A model generated the notes under the pieces. The model saw only the letters and a list, made by a program, of their open reading frames with translations, ran no database searches and was not told the origin of the DNA. Position numbers and translations under genes: made by a program. Of a stretch of 64,000 nt of DNA, positions 32,231 through 39,990 are shown piece by piece; the first letter of the stretch is position 1; each line of letters opens with the position of its first letter. This DNA comes from Vibrio alfacsensis (GTDB lineage: Bacteria; Pseudomonadota; Gammaproteobacteria; Enterobacterales; Vibrionaceae): NCBI RefSeq assembly GCF_003544875.1, contig NZ_CP032093.1:2790001-2854000 (forward strand), written 5' to 3'.

Positions 32231-33939
32231 AGTTCAGGCCCCAATGAGAAGTGGATACGAAATTCTGGCTCAGGCTCTGCATCCAACCCCCAAGCGAAGT
32301 CAAAACTGACAGGACCTACCGGGGAAGCCCAGCGAATGCCGACACCAGCACCCGACTTCCATTCTGGTGTTTTATTAAACGCATCACCGATATCGTAAAA
32401 TGCTGCTCCCCACCAGTTTCCGTAAACTCGATATTGGTATTCTAAGGTGCTGGTTAGAATGTATTTCGCACCGGTCAATGCACCACTGGCATCTTTCGGG
32501 GAAATAGATTCGTAACCGTAACCTCGAATGTTGTTGTCGCCACCCGCGAAGAAACGCAAAGATGGAGATAATTTTTCAAGCTCATCAGTGATGTTCGCGC
32601 CCCCTTCAAGACGGAACAGTCCTCGGTGATTTTCACCAATACCGCGAATCCACGAGGTGCGACCCAGCAAACGTAAGACGCGGGTTTCTGACAACAAAGC
32701 AGGATCCCCGTACTCAACCGTGACGCTTTGTTTATCTCCCCACATCGGCATATTCCCACCACGCGTTCGAGTGCGAGAAAAGGATGCACCAGGCAATACA
32801 AATTGCACGCCGTCATCTTGCAAACCTTGTGAAAAGTTTTCATACAGGTGTCGAACATAAAGTGTCTTGTGCCAACCACCATCGGTGAGCCAATGGCGTT
32901 CTACCGCAAGATTCGATTCCAAACTTTCTGTATCTCGGTTATCCAAATGCTTTAAACCAAACTGCAATTGATAGTACTCATGCAAGACGTCGTCGAGAGG
33001 GATTTTGTAGCCCGCGGTAATGGTTTGCTCGGGTTTAGACAGTGAAAGCGCGGTATCAAAGCTGTGACCACGAGCACTTACCCATGGTTTCTTCCACTTC
33101 AATGTGCCACGGACACCGGTATCCGTAGAATAACCAATACCGGTTTCAATCTGATTTTTTGCAGCTGGCGCTAATGAAACTTTGATAGGTAAATCTCGAC
33201 CATCATCAAGTTTGGTTAAGTCCGGCTCAACAAATACCGATGAAAACCAATCTGTATTAGACAGGTTCTGGTTGTATTCACCCACTTCCGAAACAAGATA
33301 AGGCTGGCCAATTTTGAACGGTCGCAAAGAGGCGACGCGGTCTTCCCAGATCTGACTCCCGGTAATTTCTACCGATCCAAAATGATAGCGAATGCCACTC
33401 TCATAGTGTAAACGCACATTGGCTTGATTGAGATCAGGAATCACCTCTAGCCGACTTAACGTATAGTCACCGTTGAAATAACCTCGTTGTAATGCCAGAT
33501 TTCGAATGCTCGATTTAAGGGTGTCGTATTCACCTTGGTTCAACACCTTGCCGACTTTGAGAGGTGACTTCTCAAGTAGGCGAATAAACTCTTCATCTTC
33601 TTTTGCCTCTCCAGAGATCACCACATCCATGACCTTTATACGGACAGGCTCCCCCGGATTGACGTTAACGATCAACTCATCATTATCTTTGGGAATAGAG
33701 TATGAAATTTTCGCATGATAATAGCCGAGCGCATTGAGCGCTTCGGTGATACTTTGATCCAATCGAGCCTGAAAACGTAAAGACGTGGAATAGTCTTCTT
33801 CAGGAATAGAGGAAAGGTAAGCACTGACATTATCTTCCAATGCACCATCAATGCCTTTCACCTTTAAGGATACATTGGCATAGGCGCTTTGAGAAAAGAC
33901 AATTAGGCTAGCAATTATCGGAATAGCTTTTCTTATCAT
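32227..33939 (-). CDS. tamA: Translocation and assembly module protein TamA
   Basis: Omp85-family outer membrane protein. The 570-residue protein has a signal peptide (1-21), three POTRA repeats (about 22-265) and a C-terminal 16-strand barrel ending in the aromatic IHFSLGPEL. The conserved Omp85 motif VRLF/IRGYGYESISPKD of strand/loop 6 is present at GGDNNIRGYGYESISP. The gene precedes tamB by an overlap of 4 nt and diverges from msrA, again the E. coli order. Length 570 versus 577 in E. coli. Confidence 0.96.
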   Translation of the reverse strand: MIRKAIPIIASLIVFSQSAYANVSLKVKGIDGALEDNVSAYLSSIPEEDYSTSLRFQARLDQSITEALNALGYYHAKISYSIPKDNDELIVNVNPGEPVRIKVMDVVISGEAKEDEEFIRLLEKSPLKVGKVLNQGEYDTLKSSIRNLALQRGYFNGDYTLSRLEVIPDLNQANVRLHYESGIRYHFGSVEITGSQIWEDRVASLRPFKIGQPYLVSEVGEYNQNLSNTDWFSSVFVEPDLTKLDDGRDLPIKVSLAPAAKNQIETGIGYSTDTGVRGTLKWKKPWVSARGHSFDTALSLSKPEQTITAGYKIPLDDVLHEYYQLQFGLKHLDNRDTESLESNLAVERHWLTDGGWHKTLYVRHLYENFSQGLQDDGVQFVLPGASFSRTRTRGGNMPMWGDKQSVTVEYGDPALLSETRVLRLLGRTSWIRGIGENHRGLFRLEGGANITDELEKLSPSLRFFAGGDNNIRGYGYESISPKDASGALTGAKYILTSTLEYQYRVYGNWWGAAFYDIGDAFNKTPEWKSGAGVGIRWASPVGPVSFDFAWGLDAEPEPEFRIHFSLGPEL

Positions 33940-34106
33940 GCTTTCTTGGCTGGATGAGGTTAAATAAACGTAAACAATAATAACGCTAATTAAAGGCTAA
34001 GTCTGTAATATTACTCACTTTGACACGGTCAATGTCATCACAACATCAGATTCAAACTAAGTATATTTATTCGCAAAATTAAGACATGCAGTAAGGGACA
34101 AATATC

Positions 34107-34745
34107 ATGCTCAACAAACAGACAATGATCAGTATAGAAGATGCTCTGCCAGGACGAGAAACCGCTATGCACATTGATGATGTGCACTTTGTAAATCAAG
34201 CCAGTTTGAGCGCTCAACCTCAAGCGCATCAAAGCCAAATATTATTTGGTATGGGCTGCTTTTGGGGAGCAGAACGCCTGTTTTGGCAATTGGATGGCGT
34301 TGTATCAACTTCAGTTGGCTACGCTGGCGGGTATACGCCAAACCCAACGTATGAGGAAGTATGCAGCGGAAAAACCGGACATACCGAAGTCGTCCGAGTC
34401 GTGTTTGATGAACGTGTCATATCATTAGATCAGTTGTTGGCTGTTTTTTGGGAAAAACACGACCCAACCCAAGGAATGCGTCAAGGTAACGACCTAGGCA
34501 CACAATATCGTTCTGCGATTTATACCTATTCACAAGAGCAACAAGATATTGCCGCACTGTCAAAAGCACGCTATCAGCAAGCATTGCAAGAAGATCTGCA
34601 AGCGGCCATAACGACCGAAATTAAACCTGCAGGGCCTTATTACTTTGCTGAAACCTACCACCAGCAGTATCTCGCGAAAAACCCAAATGGTTACTGTGGA
34701 ATTGGTGGCACGGGTGTTTGCTTTCCCCCAAACCTGCAAGACTGA
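34107..34745 (+). CDS. msrA: Peptide-methionine (S)-S-oxide reductase MsrA
   Basis: Repairs oxidised methionine with thioredoxin as the electron donor. The 212-residue protein has the catalytic motif [10 protein letters not shown] with C51 and the resolving cysteines C197 and C205 in [12 protein letters not shown], the same three positions as in E. coli MsrA (51, 198, 206). The first 40 residues are the usual helical N-terminal extension. It diverges from tamA and ends at a terminator shared with ytfK. Confidence 0.97.
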   Translation: MLNKQTMISIEDALPGRETAMHIDDVHFVNQASLSAQPQAHQSQILFGMGCFWGAERLFWQLDGVVSTSVGYAGGYTPNPTYEEVCSGKTGHTEVVRVVFDERVISLDQLLAVFWEKHDPTQGMRQGNDLGTQYRSAIYTYSQEQQDIAALSKARYQQALQEDLQAAITTEIKPAGPYYFAETYHQQYLAKNPNGYCGIGGTGVCFPPNLQD

Positions 34746-34780
34746 GCAAGCCCAATAAAGCCACAAAAATAACACGATCA

Positions 34781-34806
34781 AAAAGAGCGACCAAAGGTCG
34801 CTCTTT
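34781..34806. terminator. Bidirectional terminator between msrA and ytfK
   Basis: An 11-bp perfect stem (AAAGAGCGACC / GGTCGCTCTTT) with a 3-base loop stands between convergent genes. Confidence 0.85.
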
Positions 34807-34821
34807 AAATAATTCTGTACG

Positions 34822-35022
34822 TTATACTGGAAGCGACAAAATCGCTTGGTTTACTTCTCTAAAAACAGACAGTTGTTTAGGGTTTTTGATATCAGGTAAC
34901 AGTACTTTTCCGTTATCAAAACGAAACTCACCTACACCTGCGATTGTAAATTGACCTTTGAATAAAGTCTTAACGAAACGTGCCACTTGACGTGGACGGT
35001 AAACTGCAAACTCACGAAGCAT
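34822..35022 (-). CDS. ytfK: YtfK family (DUF1107) small protein, SpoT-stimulating stringent factor
   Basis: A 66-residue DUF1107 protein. In E. coli, YtfK (68 residues) binds SpoT and pushes it towards (p)ppGpp synthesis during phosphate or fatty acid starvation. The alignment by eye is clear: RPRQVARFVKTLFKGQFTIA here against the E. coli pattern of Pro-x-QVAKYVK-x-LF-x-GR, then VGEFRFDNGKVLLP and LSVFREVNQ. The ATG at 35022 follows GAGGTGGTT; a GTG two codons earlier is less likely. Its position next to msrA and ytfJ matches the E. coli ytf cluster. The SpoT role is inferred from homology. Confidence 0.88.
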   Translation of the reverse strand: MLREFAVYRPRQVARFVKTLFKGQFTIAGVGEFRFDNGKVLLPDIKNPKQLSVFREVNQAILSLPV

Positions 35023-35233
35023 AACCACCTCAATATCCTTTTGAGAAAATACTGACTGCTCTTTCCATGGCAGTCTTAATGCGCTTTAAGCGACATGTAT
35101 AGTTTAACAAATTTTATCTGTATGGCAACATTACTAAACTGGGTACGTTAAAAATGTTAATTGCAGTTCTACATTTTTATTCACTCTAAGTATATACTTG
35201 CTAGCTCTCACTACTTATAGGGAACATAACAAT

Positions 35234-35785
35234 ATGAAAACTAAGACTCTCCTCTCTATTTTCCTTGCTGTTGCTCCAAGTTTCGCTCTTGCTAATAACC
35301 TTACACTTGGTAAAACAGTGCCTACCGCGAAAGTTGATGCCTATGGTGAAATCGTACTTCAAGGTGAAGGTGTTGCTTATCAACCTTGGGCGACAGATCA
35401 AATGTTAGGAAAAGTTCGCGTCATTCATGCGATTGCTGGACGTAGTAGCTCAAAAGCAATGAATGCACCACTCATGACCGCGCTAACAGAAGCAAAGTTT
35501 CCAGAAGATGCTTATCAAACGACCACGATCATTAACCAAGACGACTCAATCTGGGGCACTGGCTCATTCGTTAAATCTTCCGCTCAAGAAAGTAAACAAG
35601 AATTCCCTTGGTCATCTATGGTGTTAGATGAAAGCGGTATAATTGCAAGCTCATGGGCATTACAAGAAGAGAGTTCTGCAATCGTCGTGCAGGATAAAAC
35701 AGGCAAGATCCTATTTGTTAAAGAGGGTGCGCTTTCTCAAGATGAGATCAATCAAGTTCTCGGGTTGATCAAACAAAATATCTAA
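35234..35785 (+). CDS. ytfJ: YtfJ family periplasmic protein
   Basis: A 183-residue secreted protein of the YtfJ family, which has a thioredoxin-like fold without the CxxC motif; its function is unknown. It has a signal peptide ending FALA (about residue 20). The family segments LGKVRVIHAIAGRSSSK, YQTTTIINQDDSIWGTGSFV and FPWSSMVLDESG follow E. coli YtfJ closely. The ATG at 35234 is the one that opens the signal peptide; an ATG 36 bases upstream is not supported. It diverges from ytfK and ends at its own terminator. Confidence 0.9.
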   Translation: MKTKTLLSIFLAVAPSFALANNLTLGKTVPTAKVDAYGEIVLQGEGVAYQPWATDQMLGKVRVIHAIAGRSSSKAMNAPLMTALTEAKFPEDAYQTTTIINQDDSIWGTGSFVKSSAQESKQEFPWSSMVLDESGIIASSWALQEESSAIVVQDKTGKILFVKEGALSQDEINQVLGLIKQNI

Positions 35786-35793
35786 TCTTACAC

Positions 35794-35830
35794 ACGCTCC
35801 TTACATCCTCAACGTGAGGAGCGTTGTTTT
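35794..35830 (+). terminator. Terminator after ytfJ
   Basis: The stem ACGCTCCT / AGGAGCGT encloses a second possible helix CCTCA / TGAGG, and is followed by a T-rich tract (TGTTTTG). The T-run is modest. Bases 35831-35960, beyond it, show no gene. Confidence 0.55.
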
Positions 35831-35964
35831 GATCAATCTTCACCCAACAATCAAATCGTTCCTCATCGAGAAGTGAATACAAACTCCGTCATATACAACA
35901 AACCATCCATCTCAACGTCATGTTGGACTAAGTACTTATTTTTACATACATATTTACTTCTAAA

Positions 35965-36012
35965 CTGACAAAACACTGAACTTTTAATGATAATAGCTGT
36001 TATATTATAACA
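35965..36012 (+). promoter_or_regulatory. Promoter with Zur-type operator for the zinc gene cluster
   Basis: The sequence TGTTATATTATAACA at 35998-36012 is a perfect 7-1-7 palindrome. It matches the Zur operator core of gammaproteobacteria (GTTATANTATAAC). A plausible promoter overlaps it: -35 CTGACA at 35965-35970 and -10 GATAAT at 35989-35994 with an 18-base spacer, placing the transcript start inside the palindrome. Bound Zur-Zn would therefore block initiation, and low zinc would release it. The genes downstream (His-rich proteins, ABC transporter) fit zinc control. Confidence 0.75.
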
Positions 36013-36036
36013 CTCGTTATGTTTTCTGGATTTAGA

Positions 36037-36336
36037 ATGCCCCATCGCTGGCAAGCAACCATTCATCATTGGCGCCGCACGTTTATTGTGTTCAGTGTTG
36101 CCTTGCTGATCGCTTGGAACTTTGCCACGCTTACTCACCAACTTGATCTCGTTCCAGAACATCACAGCCAGCATCATTGCCAATTATTTTCTTCGGCACA
36201 CCACGGTGTCATCCATGCATTTCCGGATGTCATAGCTATCACGTTTATTCCCGTCGCAATTATTGCAACCTTTGAGAAATACACTCACCGCATGAGTGTT
36301 AGATATTTAGCACGAGCCCCTCCTATTTTGACTTAA
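36037..36336 (+). CDS. Small His-rich membrane protein, DUF2607-like, first gene of the zinc cluster
   Basis: About 99 residues from the ATG at 36037; an ATG at 36019 is only 7 bases from the operator and probably too close to the transcript start. An N-terminal hydrophobic span (FIVFSVALLIAWNF, about residues 17-33) is followed by a His/Cys-rich loop HHSQHHCQLFSSAHHG and a second hydrophobic span (IAITFIPVAIIAT). The loop is a likely periplasmic metal site. I believe it belongs to the family annotated DUF2607, found beside DUF2796 genes in vibrios, but that name is from memory. It is the first gene behind the Zur box. Its function is unknown. Confidence 0.75.
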   Translation: MPHRWQATIHHWRRTFIVFSVALLIAWNFATLTHQLDLVPEHHSQHHCQLFSSAHHGVIHAFPDVIAITFIPVAIIATFEKYTHRMSVRYLARAPPILT

Positions 36337-36430
36337 TCATTCTCCGTAATTTAAGTGTGCCCTCGCGACACCAAATTACACATATCACGTTTAACCATCT
36401 ATGATTTAAGAAAAAATTAGGAAATCAGTC

Positions 36431-37294
36431 ATGCCAACTAAACATGCTCTAGCTCTTGTTATCGGTCTATCACTCGCAGCAACCGCTAACGCAGAAGAAT
36501 ACCGTCAACACGAAGCTCACGTGCACGGTCACGTTGAACTTAACATCGCTCAAGACAGTAAAGACCTACTGATCGAAATCACTTCTCCAGGTGCAGACAT
36601 CGTTGGGTTTGAACACGCACCAGAAAATGCGCAACAAGAGCAAGCGCTTAAACAAGCGATCACAACATTAAAAGATGCTGACCAACTATTCGCTATCAAC
36701 CGACAAGCAAAGTGTGTGATTGAAGACGTGCATGTATCTCATACGCTAGGTCAAGATTCGCACGCAGGTCATGATCATGACGAACATGATCACGATGACC
36801 ACAAAGGCCATGACCATGACAAACATGATCACGATGACCATAAAGGCCATGACCATGACGAACATGATCACGATGACCACAAAGGCCATGACCATGACAA
36901 ACATGATCACGATGACCACAAAGGCCATGACCATGACGAACATGATCACGATGACCATAAAGGCCATGACCATGACAAGCATGATCACGATGAGCACGAT
37001 GAGCACCACGAACACGGTGGTCATGGTGAATTCACGGTAGAATATCGCTACCACTGCGACTCTGTTTCGGATCTCAATCGCATTGATACCACATGGTTCA
37101 AACAATTCCCGGCAACAGAGGCTATCAGTGCAAATCTATTCACTGACACGACTCAGTCGGCGACTCGCCTAAACAAAACAATACGAAGATCGACATTAAA
37201 TAACTTATATATCCAAGTAACCACAAGATGCTTGGGTATGCTGGGTGTGAGTCATTACTCACACCCTCATGCTTTGGTGATTTATCATGACTGA
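36431..37294 (+). CDS. DUF2796 (ZrgA-like) periplasmic zinc-binding protein with His repeats; C terminus probably frameshifted
   Basis: Secreted protein (signal peptide 1-21, ending ANA) of the DUF2796 family, opening EEYRQHEAHVHGHVELNIA. Residues 113-190 are six tandem 13-residue units GHDHD(E/K)HDHDDHK, a large potential zinc sponge, followed by the second half of the domain (GEFTVEYRYHC, FKQFPATEAISANLFT). In the printed frame it runs to 37294, overlapping the ATPase gene. One extra A in the AAAA run at 37175-37178 would instead end it at TAA 37201-37203 as RLNKNNTKIDIK, a usual family ending. The 91 bases after that stop then form an intercistronic hairpin region. It resembles the zinc-regulated zrg locus of V. 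cholerae. Confidence 0.85.
   Translation: MPTKHALALVIGLSLAATANAEEYRQHEAHVHGHVELNIAQDSKDLLIEITSPGADIVGFEHAPENAQQEQALKQAITTLKDADQLFAINRQAKCVIEDVHVSHTLGQDSHAGHDHDEHDHDDHKGHDHDKHDHDDHKGHDHDEHDHDDHKGHDHDKHDHDDHKGHDHDEHDHDDHKGHDHDKHDHDEHDEHHEHGGHGEFTVEYRYHCDSVSDLNRIDTTWFKQFPATEAISANLFTDTTQSATRLNKTIRRSTLNNLYIQVTTRCLGMLGVSHYSHPHALVIYHD
36767..37000 (+). repeat. 39-bp tandem repeat array coding for His/Asp repeats (6 copies)
   Basis: Six in-frame 39-bp units inside the DUF2796 gene, starting GGTCATGATCATGAC. The units alternate between a GAA (Glu) and an AAA/AAG (Lys) codon at the same position, so the true higher-order unit is 78 bp in three copies. The near-identity of the units, including silent positions, indicates recent expansion by slippage or unequal recombination. 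Confidence 0.93.
37243..37266 (+). other. Intercistronic stem-loop between DUF2796 gene and ABC ATPase gene
   Basis: A 10-bp perfect stem (GGGTGTGAGT / ACTCACACCC) with the 4-base loop CATT. No T-run follows, so it is not a terminator. It lies in bases that the printed frame treats as coding, and it supports the view that this stretch is really non-coding spacer that protects the 3' end of the upstream message. Confidence 0.65.
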
Positions 37295-38009
37295 AAACAC
37301 GTCAAACGTTGTTGAGCTAAAAAATGCCCAATTTGTCTGGCCAGGCTCAGAAAGCGCGACCATCAATATCCCGCAGCTACACATCGCTCAAGGTGAACAT
37401 GTTTTTATCAAAGGCCCTAGTGGCTGTGGCAAGTCGACGCTACTCGCTCTACTGACTGGTATTAATACTTTAACGTCAGGATCGATATCCGTTCTAAACA
37501 CCGATATGGCAAACCTAAAAGCAAGCCAAAGAGACAAATTTCGTGCCGACCACATCGGTTATATCTTTCAACAATTCAATCTACTGCCATACCTCAATGT
37601 GATTGAAAACGTCCTAATTCCATGCCAATTCAGTAGAGTTCGCCGTGATCGTGTTGCAAGCAATGCCGCACCACTTGAAAAACAAGCCACCACGCTACTG
37701 GAACGCTTACATCTGCCAAAAGCACTGCACAATAAGCCAGTATCGGAGCTGAGTATTGGCCAGCAACAACGCGTTGCAGCTGCGCGTGCGCTTATCGGTC
37801 AACCTGAATTGGTCATTGCCGATGAACCTACGTCTGCATTGGATCACGACAATCGCAAAGCATTTATTGAGCTATTAATGGAACAAGCCAAGCTTGCCAA
37901 CGCCACGTTGGTTTTTGTCAGTCACGATCCAACATTAGAATCTTTGTTCGACAGAACGCTCAACCTACCTGAGATCAATCAAGCGCAAACCCTAGGAGCC
38001 GCATCATGA
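37287..38009 (+). CDS. ABC transporter ATP-binding protein (LolD/MacB class) of the zinc cluster
   Basis: A 240-residue ATPase with Walker A GPSGCGKST (43-51), Q-loop YIFQQFNLL, signature ELSIGQQQRVAAARAL and Walker B LVIADEPTSALD. The signature reads LSIGQ instead of the common LSGGQ. The sequence class is that of the LolD/MacB/FtsE ATPases, which pair with mechanotransmitting FtsX-fold permeases rather than import channels, and the next gene is such a permease (4-nt overlap). It is therefore not a ZnuC orthologue. The substrate is inferred to be related to zinc from the operon context. Confidence 0.92.
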   Translation: MTENTSNVVELKNAQFVWPGSESATINIPQLHIAQGEHVFIKGPSGCGKSTLLALLTGINTLTSGSISVLNTDMANLKASQRDKFRADHIGYIFQQFNLLPYLNVIENVLIPCQFSRVRRDRVASNAAPLEKQATTLLERLHLPKALHNKPVSELSIGQQQRVAAARALIGQPELVIADEPTSALDHDNRKAFIELLMEQAKLANATLVFVSHDPTLESLFDRTLNLPEINQAQTLGAAS

Positions 38010-39265
38010 GTGCTGTAGTTAAGCTCGCGTGGAAAAGCCTGATGAACCGCAAAGCAACGGCTCTCCTCACCATCATGACGGTCGCGATTTCTGTTGTTCT
38101 GCTTTTGGGTGTAGAACGCATTCGAACTCAGGCCAAAGATAGCTTTGCTAACACCATTTCTGGTACAGACTTAATTGTTGGTGGACGCTCAGGACAAGTG
38201 AACTTACTGCTGTACTCGGTGTTTAGAATCGGTAATGCGACCAACAACATCGATTGGAAGAGCTACCAAGAATTTGCCAATCACCGAGCTGTTGATTGGG
38301 CAATCCCAATCTCACTGGGTGATTCACACAAAGGCTTTCGAGTCATGGGAACTAACCAGCGTTATTTCGAGCATTATAAGTACGGAAGTAAGCAGTCACT
38401 AACTTTATCACAAGGCAAAGAATTCAATGACTTATTTGAAACAGTGTTAGGTTCTGATGTAGCGAAACAGCTTGGCTACGAAATCGGTAGCGAGATCATC
38501 ATCGCTCACGGCATCAGCGATGTGGGCTTCAGTCGCCATGATAACTTGCCATTTAAAGTGGTGGGGATTCTTGCGCCTACAGGTACGCCAGTCGACAAAA
38601 CGGTACACGTATCGTTAGAAGCCATAGAAGCTATTCATGTAGGATGGGAAAGTGGTGCTCGATTAGGCCCAACACCCGATGCAAAAACCTTAGCAGCACG
38701 AGACTTCCAACCCAAACAAATCACCGCAATGCTGGTTGGATTGAAATCACGCATTCAGACATTTGCTCTGCAAAGACAAATCAACACCTACCCAAAAGAG
38801 CCGCTCAGCGCCATCATGCCAGGTGTCGCTCTGCATGAATTATGGGGCATGATGTCAGTCGCAGAACAAGCATTAATGGCAGTATCTGGATTTGTCGTCG
38901 TGGCAGGCCTGTTAGGTATGTTAAGTAGCCTACTAACCAGCCTGCAAGAACGCCGTCGTGAAATGGCGATTTTGAGAGCGATGGGAGCAAGGCCAAGGCA
39001 CGTGTTCTCATTATTGATCAGCGAAGCGAGTTTACTCACTCTGGCTGGCATTCTGGTGGGGGTTGCGGGTTTGTACGCTATCCTTGCGCTATTGCAACCT
39101 CTCATTCAACAGCACTATGGTATACACCTTTCATTAATGTCGCTGTCATCGTATGAATGGATGTTACTGAGTTTCGTACAATGTGCAGGTATTATCATCG
39201 GTTTCATTCCTGCGTTTCGCGCATACCGACAATCACTAAGCGATGGAATGACGATAAGGATTTAA
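38006..39265 (+). CDS. ABC transporter permease, FtsX/MacB fold, of the zinc cluster
   Basis: A 419-residue inner membrane protein. One N-terminal span (about 18-38) is followed by a large periplasmic MacB_PCD-like domain (about 40-285), then three C-terminal spans (about 290-312, 335-365, 385-410) with the FtsX hallmark RRREMAILRAMGARPRHVF coupling helix. This architecture belongs to mechanotransmission ABC systems (LolCE, MacB), which act on periplasmic partners rather than moving solutes through the membrane. It overlaps the ATPase gene by 4 nt. A role in moving or loading the His-rich periplasmic proteins of the cluster is an inference. Confidence 0.9.
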   Translation: MSAVVKLAWKSLMNRKATALLTIMTVAISVVLLLGVERIRTQAKDSFANTISGTDLIVGGRSGQVNLLLYSVFRIGNATNNIDWKSYQEFANHRAVDWAIPISLGDSHKGFRVMGTNQRYFEHYKYGSKQSLTLSQGKEFNDLFETVLGSDVAKQLGYEIGSEIIIAHGISDVGFSRHDNLPFKVVGILAPTGTPVDKTVHVSLEAIEAIHVGWESGARLGPTPDAKTLAARDFQPKQITAMLVGLKSRIQTFALQRQINTYPKEPLSAIMPGVALHELWGMMSVAEQALMAVSGFVVVAGLLGMLSSLLTSLQERRREMAILRAMGARPRHVFSLLISEASLLTLAGILVGVAGLYAILALLQPLIQQHYGIHLSLMSLSSYEWMLLSFVQCAGIIIGFIPAFRAYRQSLSDGMTIRI

Positions 39266-39267
39266 AG

Positions 39268-39762
39268 ATGTTCAAAAAGATATTATGTCGTGTTTTGTTA
39301 CTTCTATCGTTCGCAACACCTGTATTGGCAAATGAAGAGCCTTTAACATTGGATTGGATAGACCTTGTCCCTGAAGCCGAACGCAACATGTTCGACAGCA
39401 TGGGGATGCCTGAAACCGATCACAGTGGCAACGCTGCGCAACAATCAAAAGTAGGAAGTGTCCGACCAGAACTGAACGGAAGTACGGTAAAAATTCCGGG
39501 ATTTGTCATTCCACTAGAGGGCGATGCGAATACCATCACAGAGTTTTTATTGGTGCCATATTTCGGTGCGTGTATTCATGTACCACCACCACCACCAAAC
39601 CAAATTATTTACGTGAAATTTCCGAAAGGAGCCCCTATCCAAGAGCTATGGGATGTGGTTTACGTCATCGGTAGATTAAAAACCGATACCATGAACCATG
39701 AACTAGCAGAAACGGGTTACCTTATCGATGGAACCGCCATTGAAGCTTATGACGACATGTAA
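39268..39762 (+). CDS. DUF3299 secreted protein, last gene of the zinc cluster
   Basis: From the ATG at 39268 (AAGGATTTAAAG before it) the product has 164 residues: a signal peptide ending VLAN (about residue 22), then the DUF3299 core with ELNGSTVKIPGFVIPLEGD and the highly characteristic VPYFGACIHVPPPPPNQIIYV segment (split in key motifs GACIHVPPPPPNQ). An ATG 111 bases upstream lies in the permease gene and is not the start. DUF3299 proteins often accompany MacB-like ABC systems in zinc-responsive loci. The conserved Cys/His (CIH) could bind metal; the function is not known. Confidence 0.88.
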   Translation: MFKKILCRVLLLLSFATPVLANEEPLTLDWIDLVPEAERNMFDSMGMPETDHSGNAAQQSKVGSVRPELNGSTVKIPGFVIPLEGDANTITEFLLVPYFGACIHVPPPPPNQIIYVKFPKGAPIQELWDVVYVIGRLKTDTMNHELAETGYLIDGTAIEAYDDM

Positions 39763-39775
39763 TGTCATCATCCCT

Positions 39776-39801
39776 TGAGGCGTCTTCTAGGCGCCTTTAT
39801 T
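39776..39801 (+). terminator. Probable terminator after the zinc cluster
   Basis: A short stem (AGGCG / CGCCT, 9-base loop) is followed by a pyrimidine-rich TTTATTTCTCTCTC tract, 15 bases after the last stop. It is weaker than most terminators in this window. Confidence 0.5.
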
Positions 39802-39885
39802 TCTCTCTCATCTTGTTAAGTTGTCAAACAAGCGCTCAGCAGGGTGTACTCATAATGCTATCTTTCATTTTAGGCATTATGCACC

Positions 39886-39990
39886 TCATGTAATATAGCG
39901 TGAAAGGTAAACCAGCACACCTACGTATACAATCAAAAGAAGCGCGATTGACAGGTGCTTTTTTAGTTTACTTGTGTCTGTATATTTCAT
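39886..39990 (-). CDS. Putative 34-residue single-span membrane protein
   Basis: A short ORF reading MKYTDTSKLKKHLSIALLLI and ending YLSRYIT. A charged N terminus with several Lys is followed by one hydrophobic span of about 18 residues (SIALLLIVYVGVLVYL) and a short positive C-terminal tail. The case for translation is a near-perfect ribosome binding site, GAGGAGGAGTG, directly before the ATG, in a stretch otherwise free of genes. It is antisense to nothing and points back towards the zinc cluster. I recognise no family; small single-span proteins of this kind often modulate transporters or respiratory enzymes. There is no function to state. Confidence 0.6.
   Translation of the reverse strand: MKYTDTSKLKKHLSIALLLIVYVGVLVYLSRYIT

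Noticed and set aside
32475..32882. 135-residue ORF inside tamA on the same strand
   Set aside because: It is an out-of-frame shadow of the intact tamA barrel sequence.
36767..37000. CRISPR-like appearance of evenly spaced repeats
   Set aside because: The units abut with no unique spacers and keep one reading frame, so it is a coding tandem repeat.
36746..37105. Minus-strand 119-residue ORF rich in Met, Val and Ile, and plus-strand ORF of repeated MTNMITM
   Set aside because: Both are other-frame readings of the His/Asp repeat array; the periodic hydrophobic pattern comes from the repeated DNA and there is no ribosome binding site.
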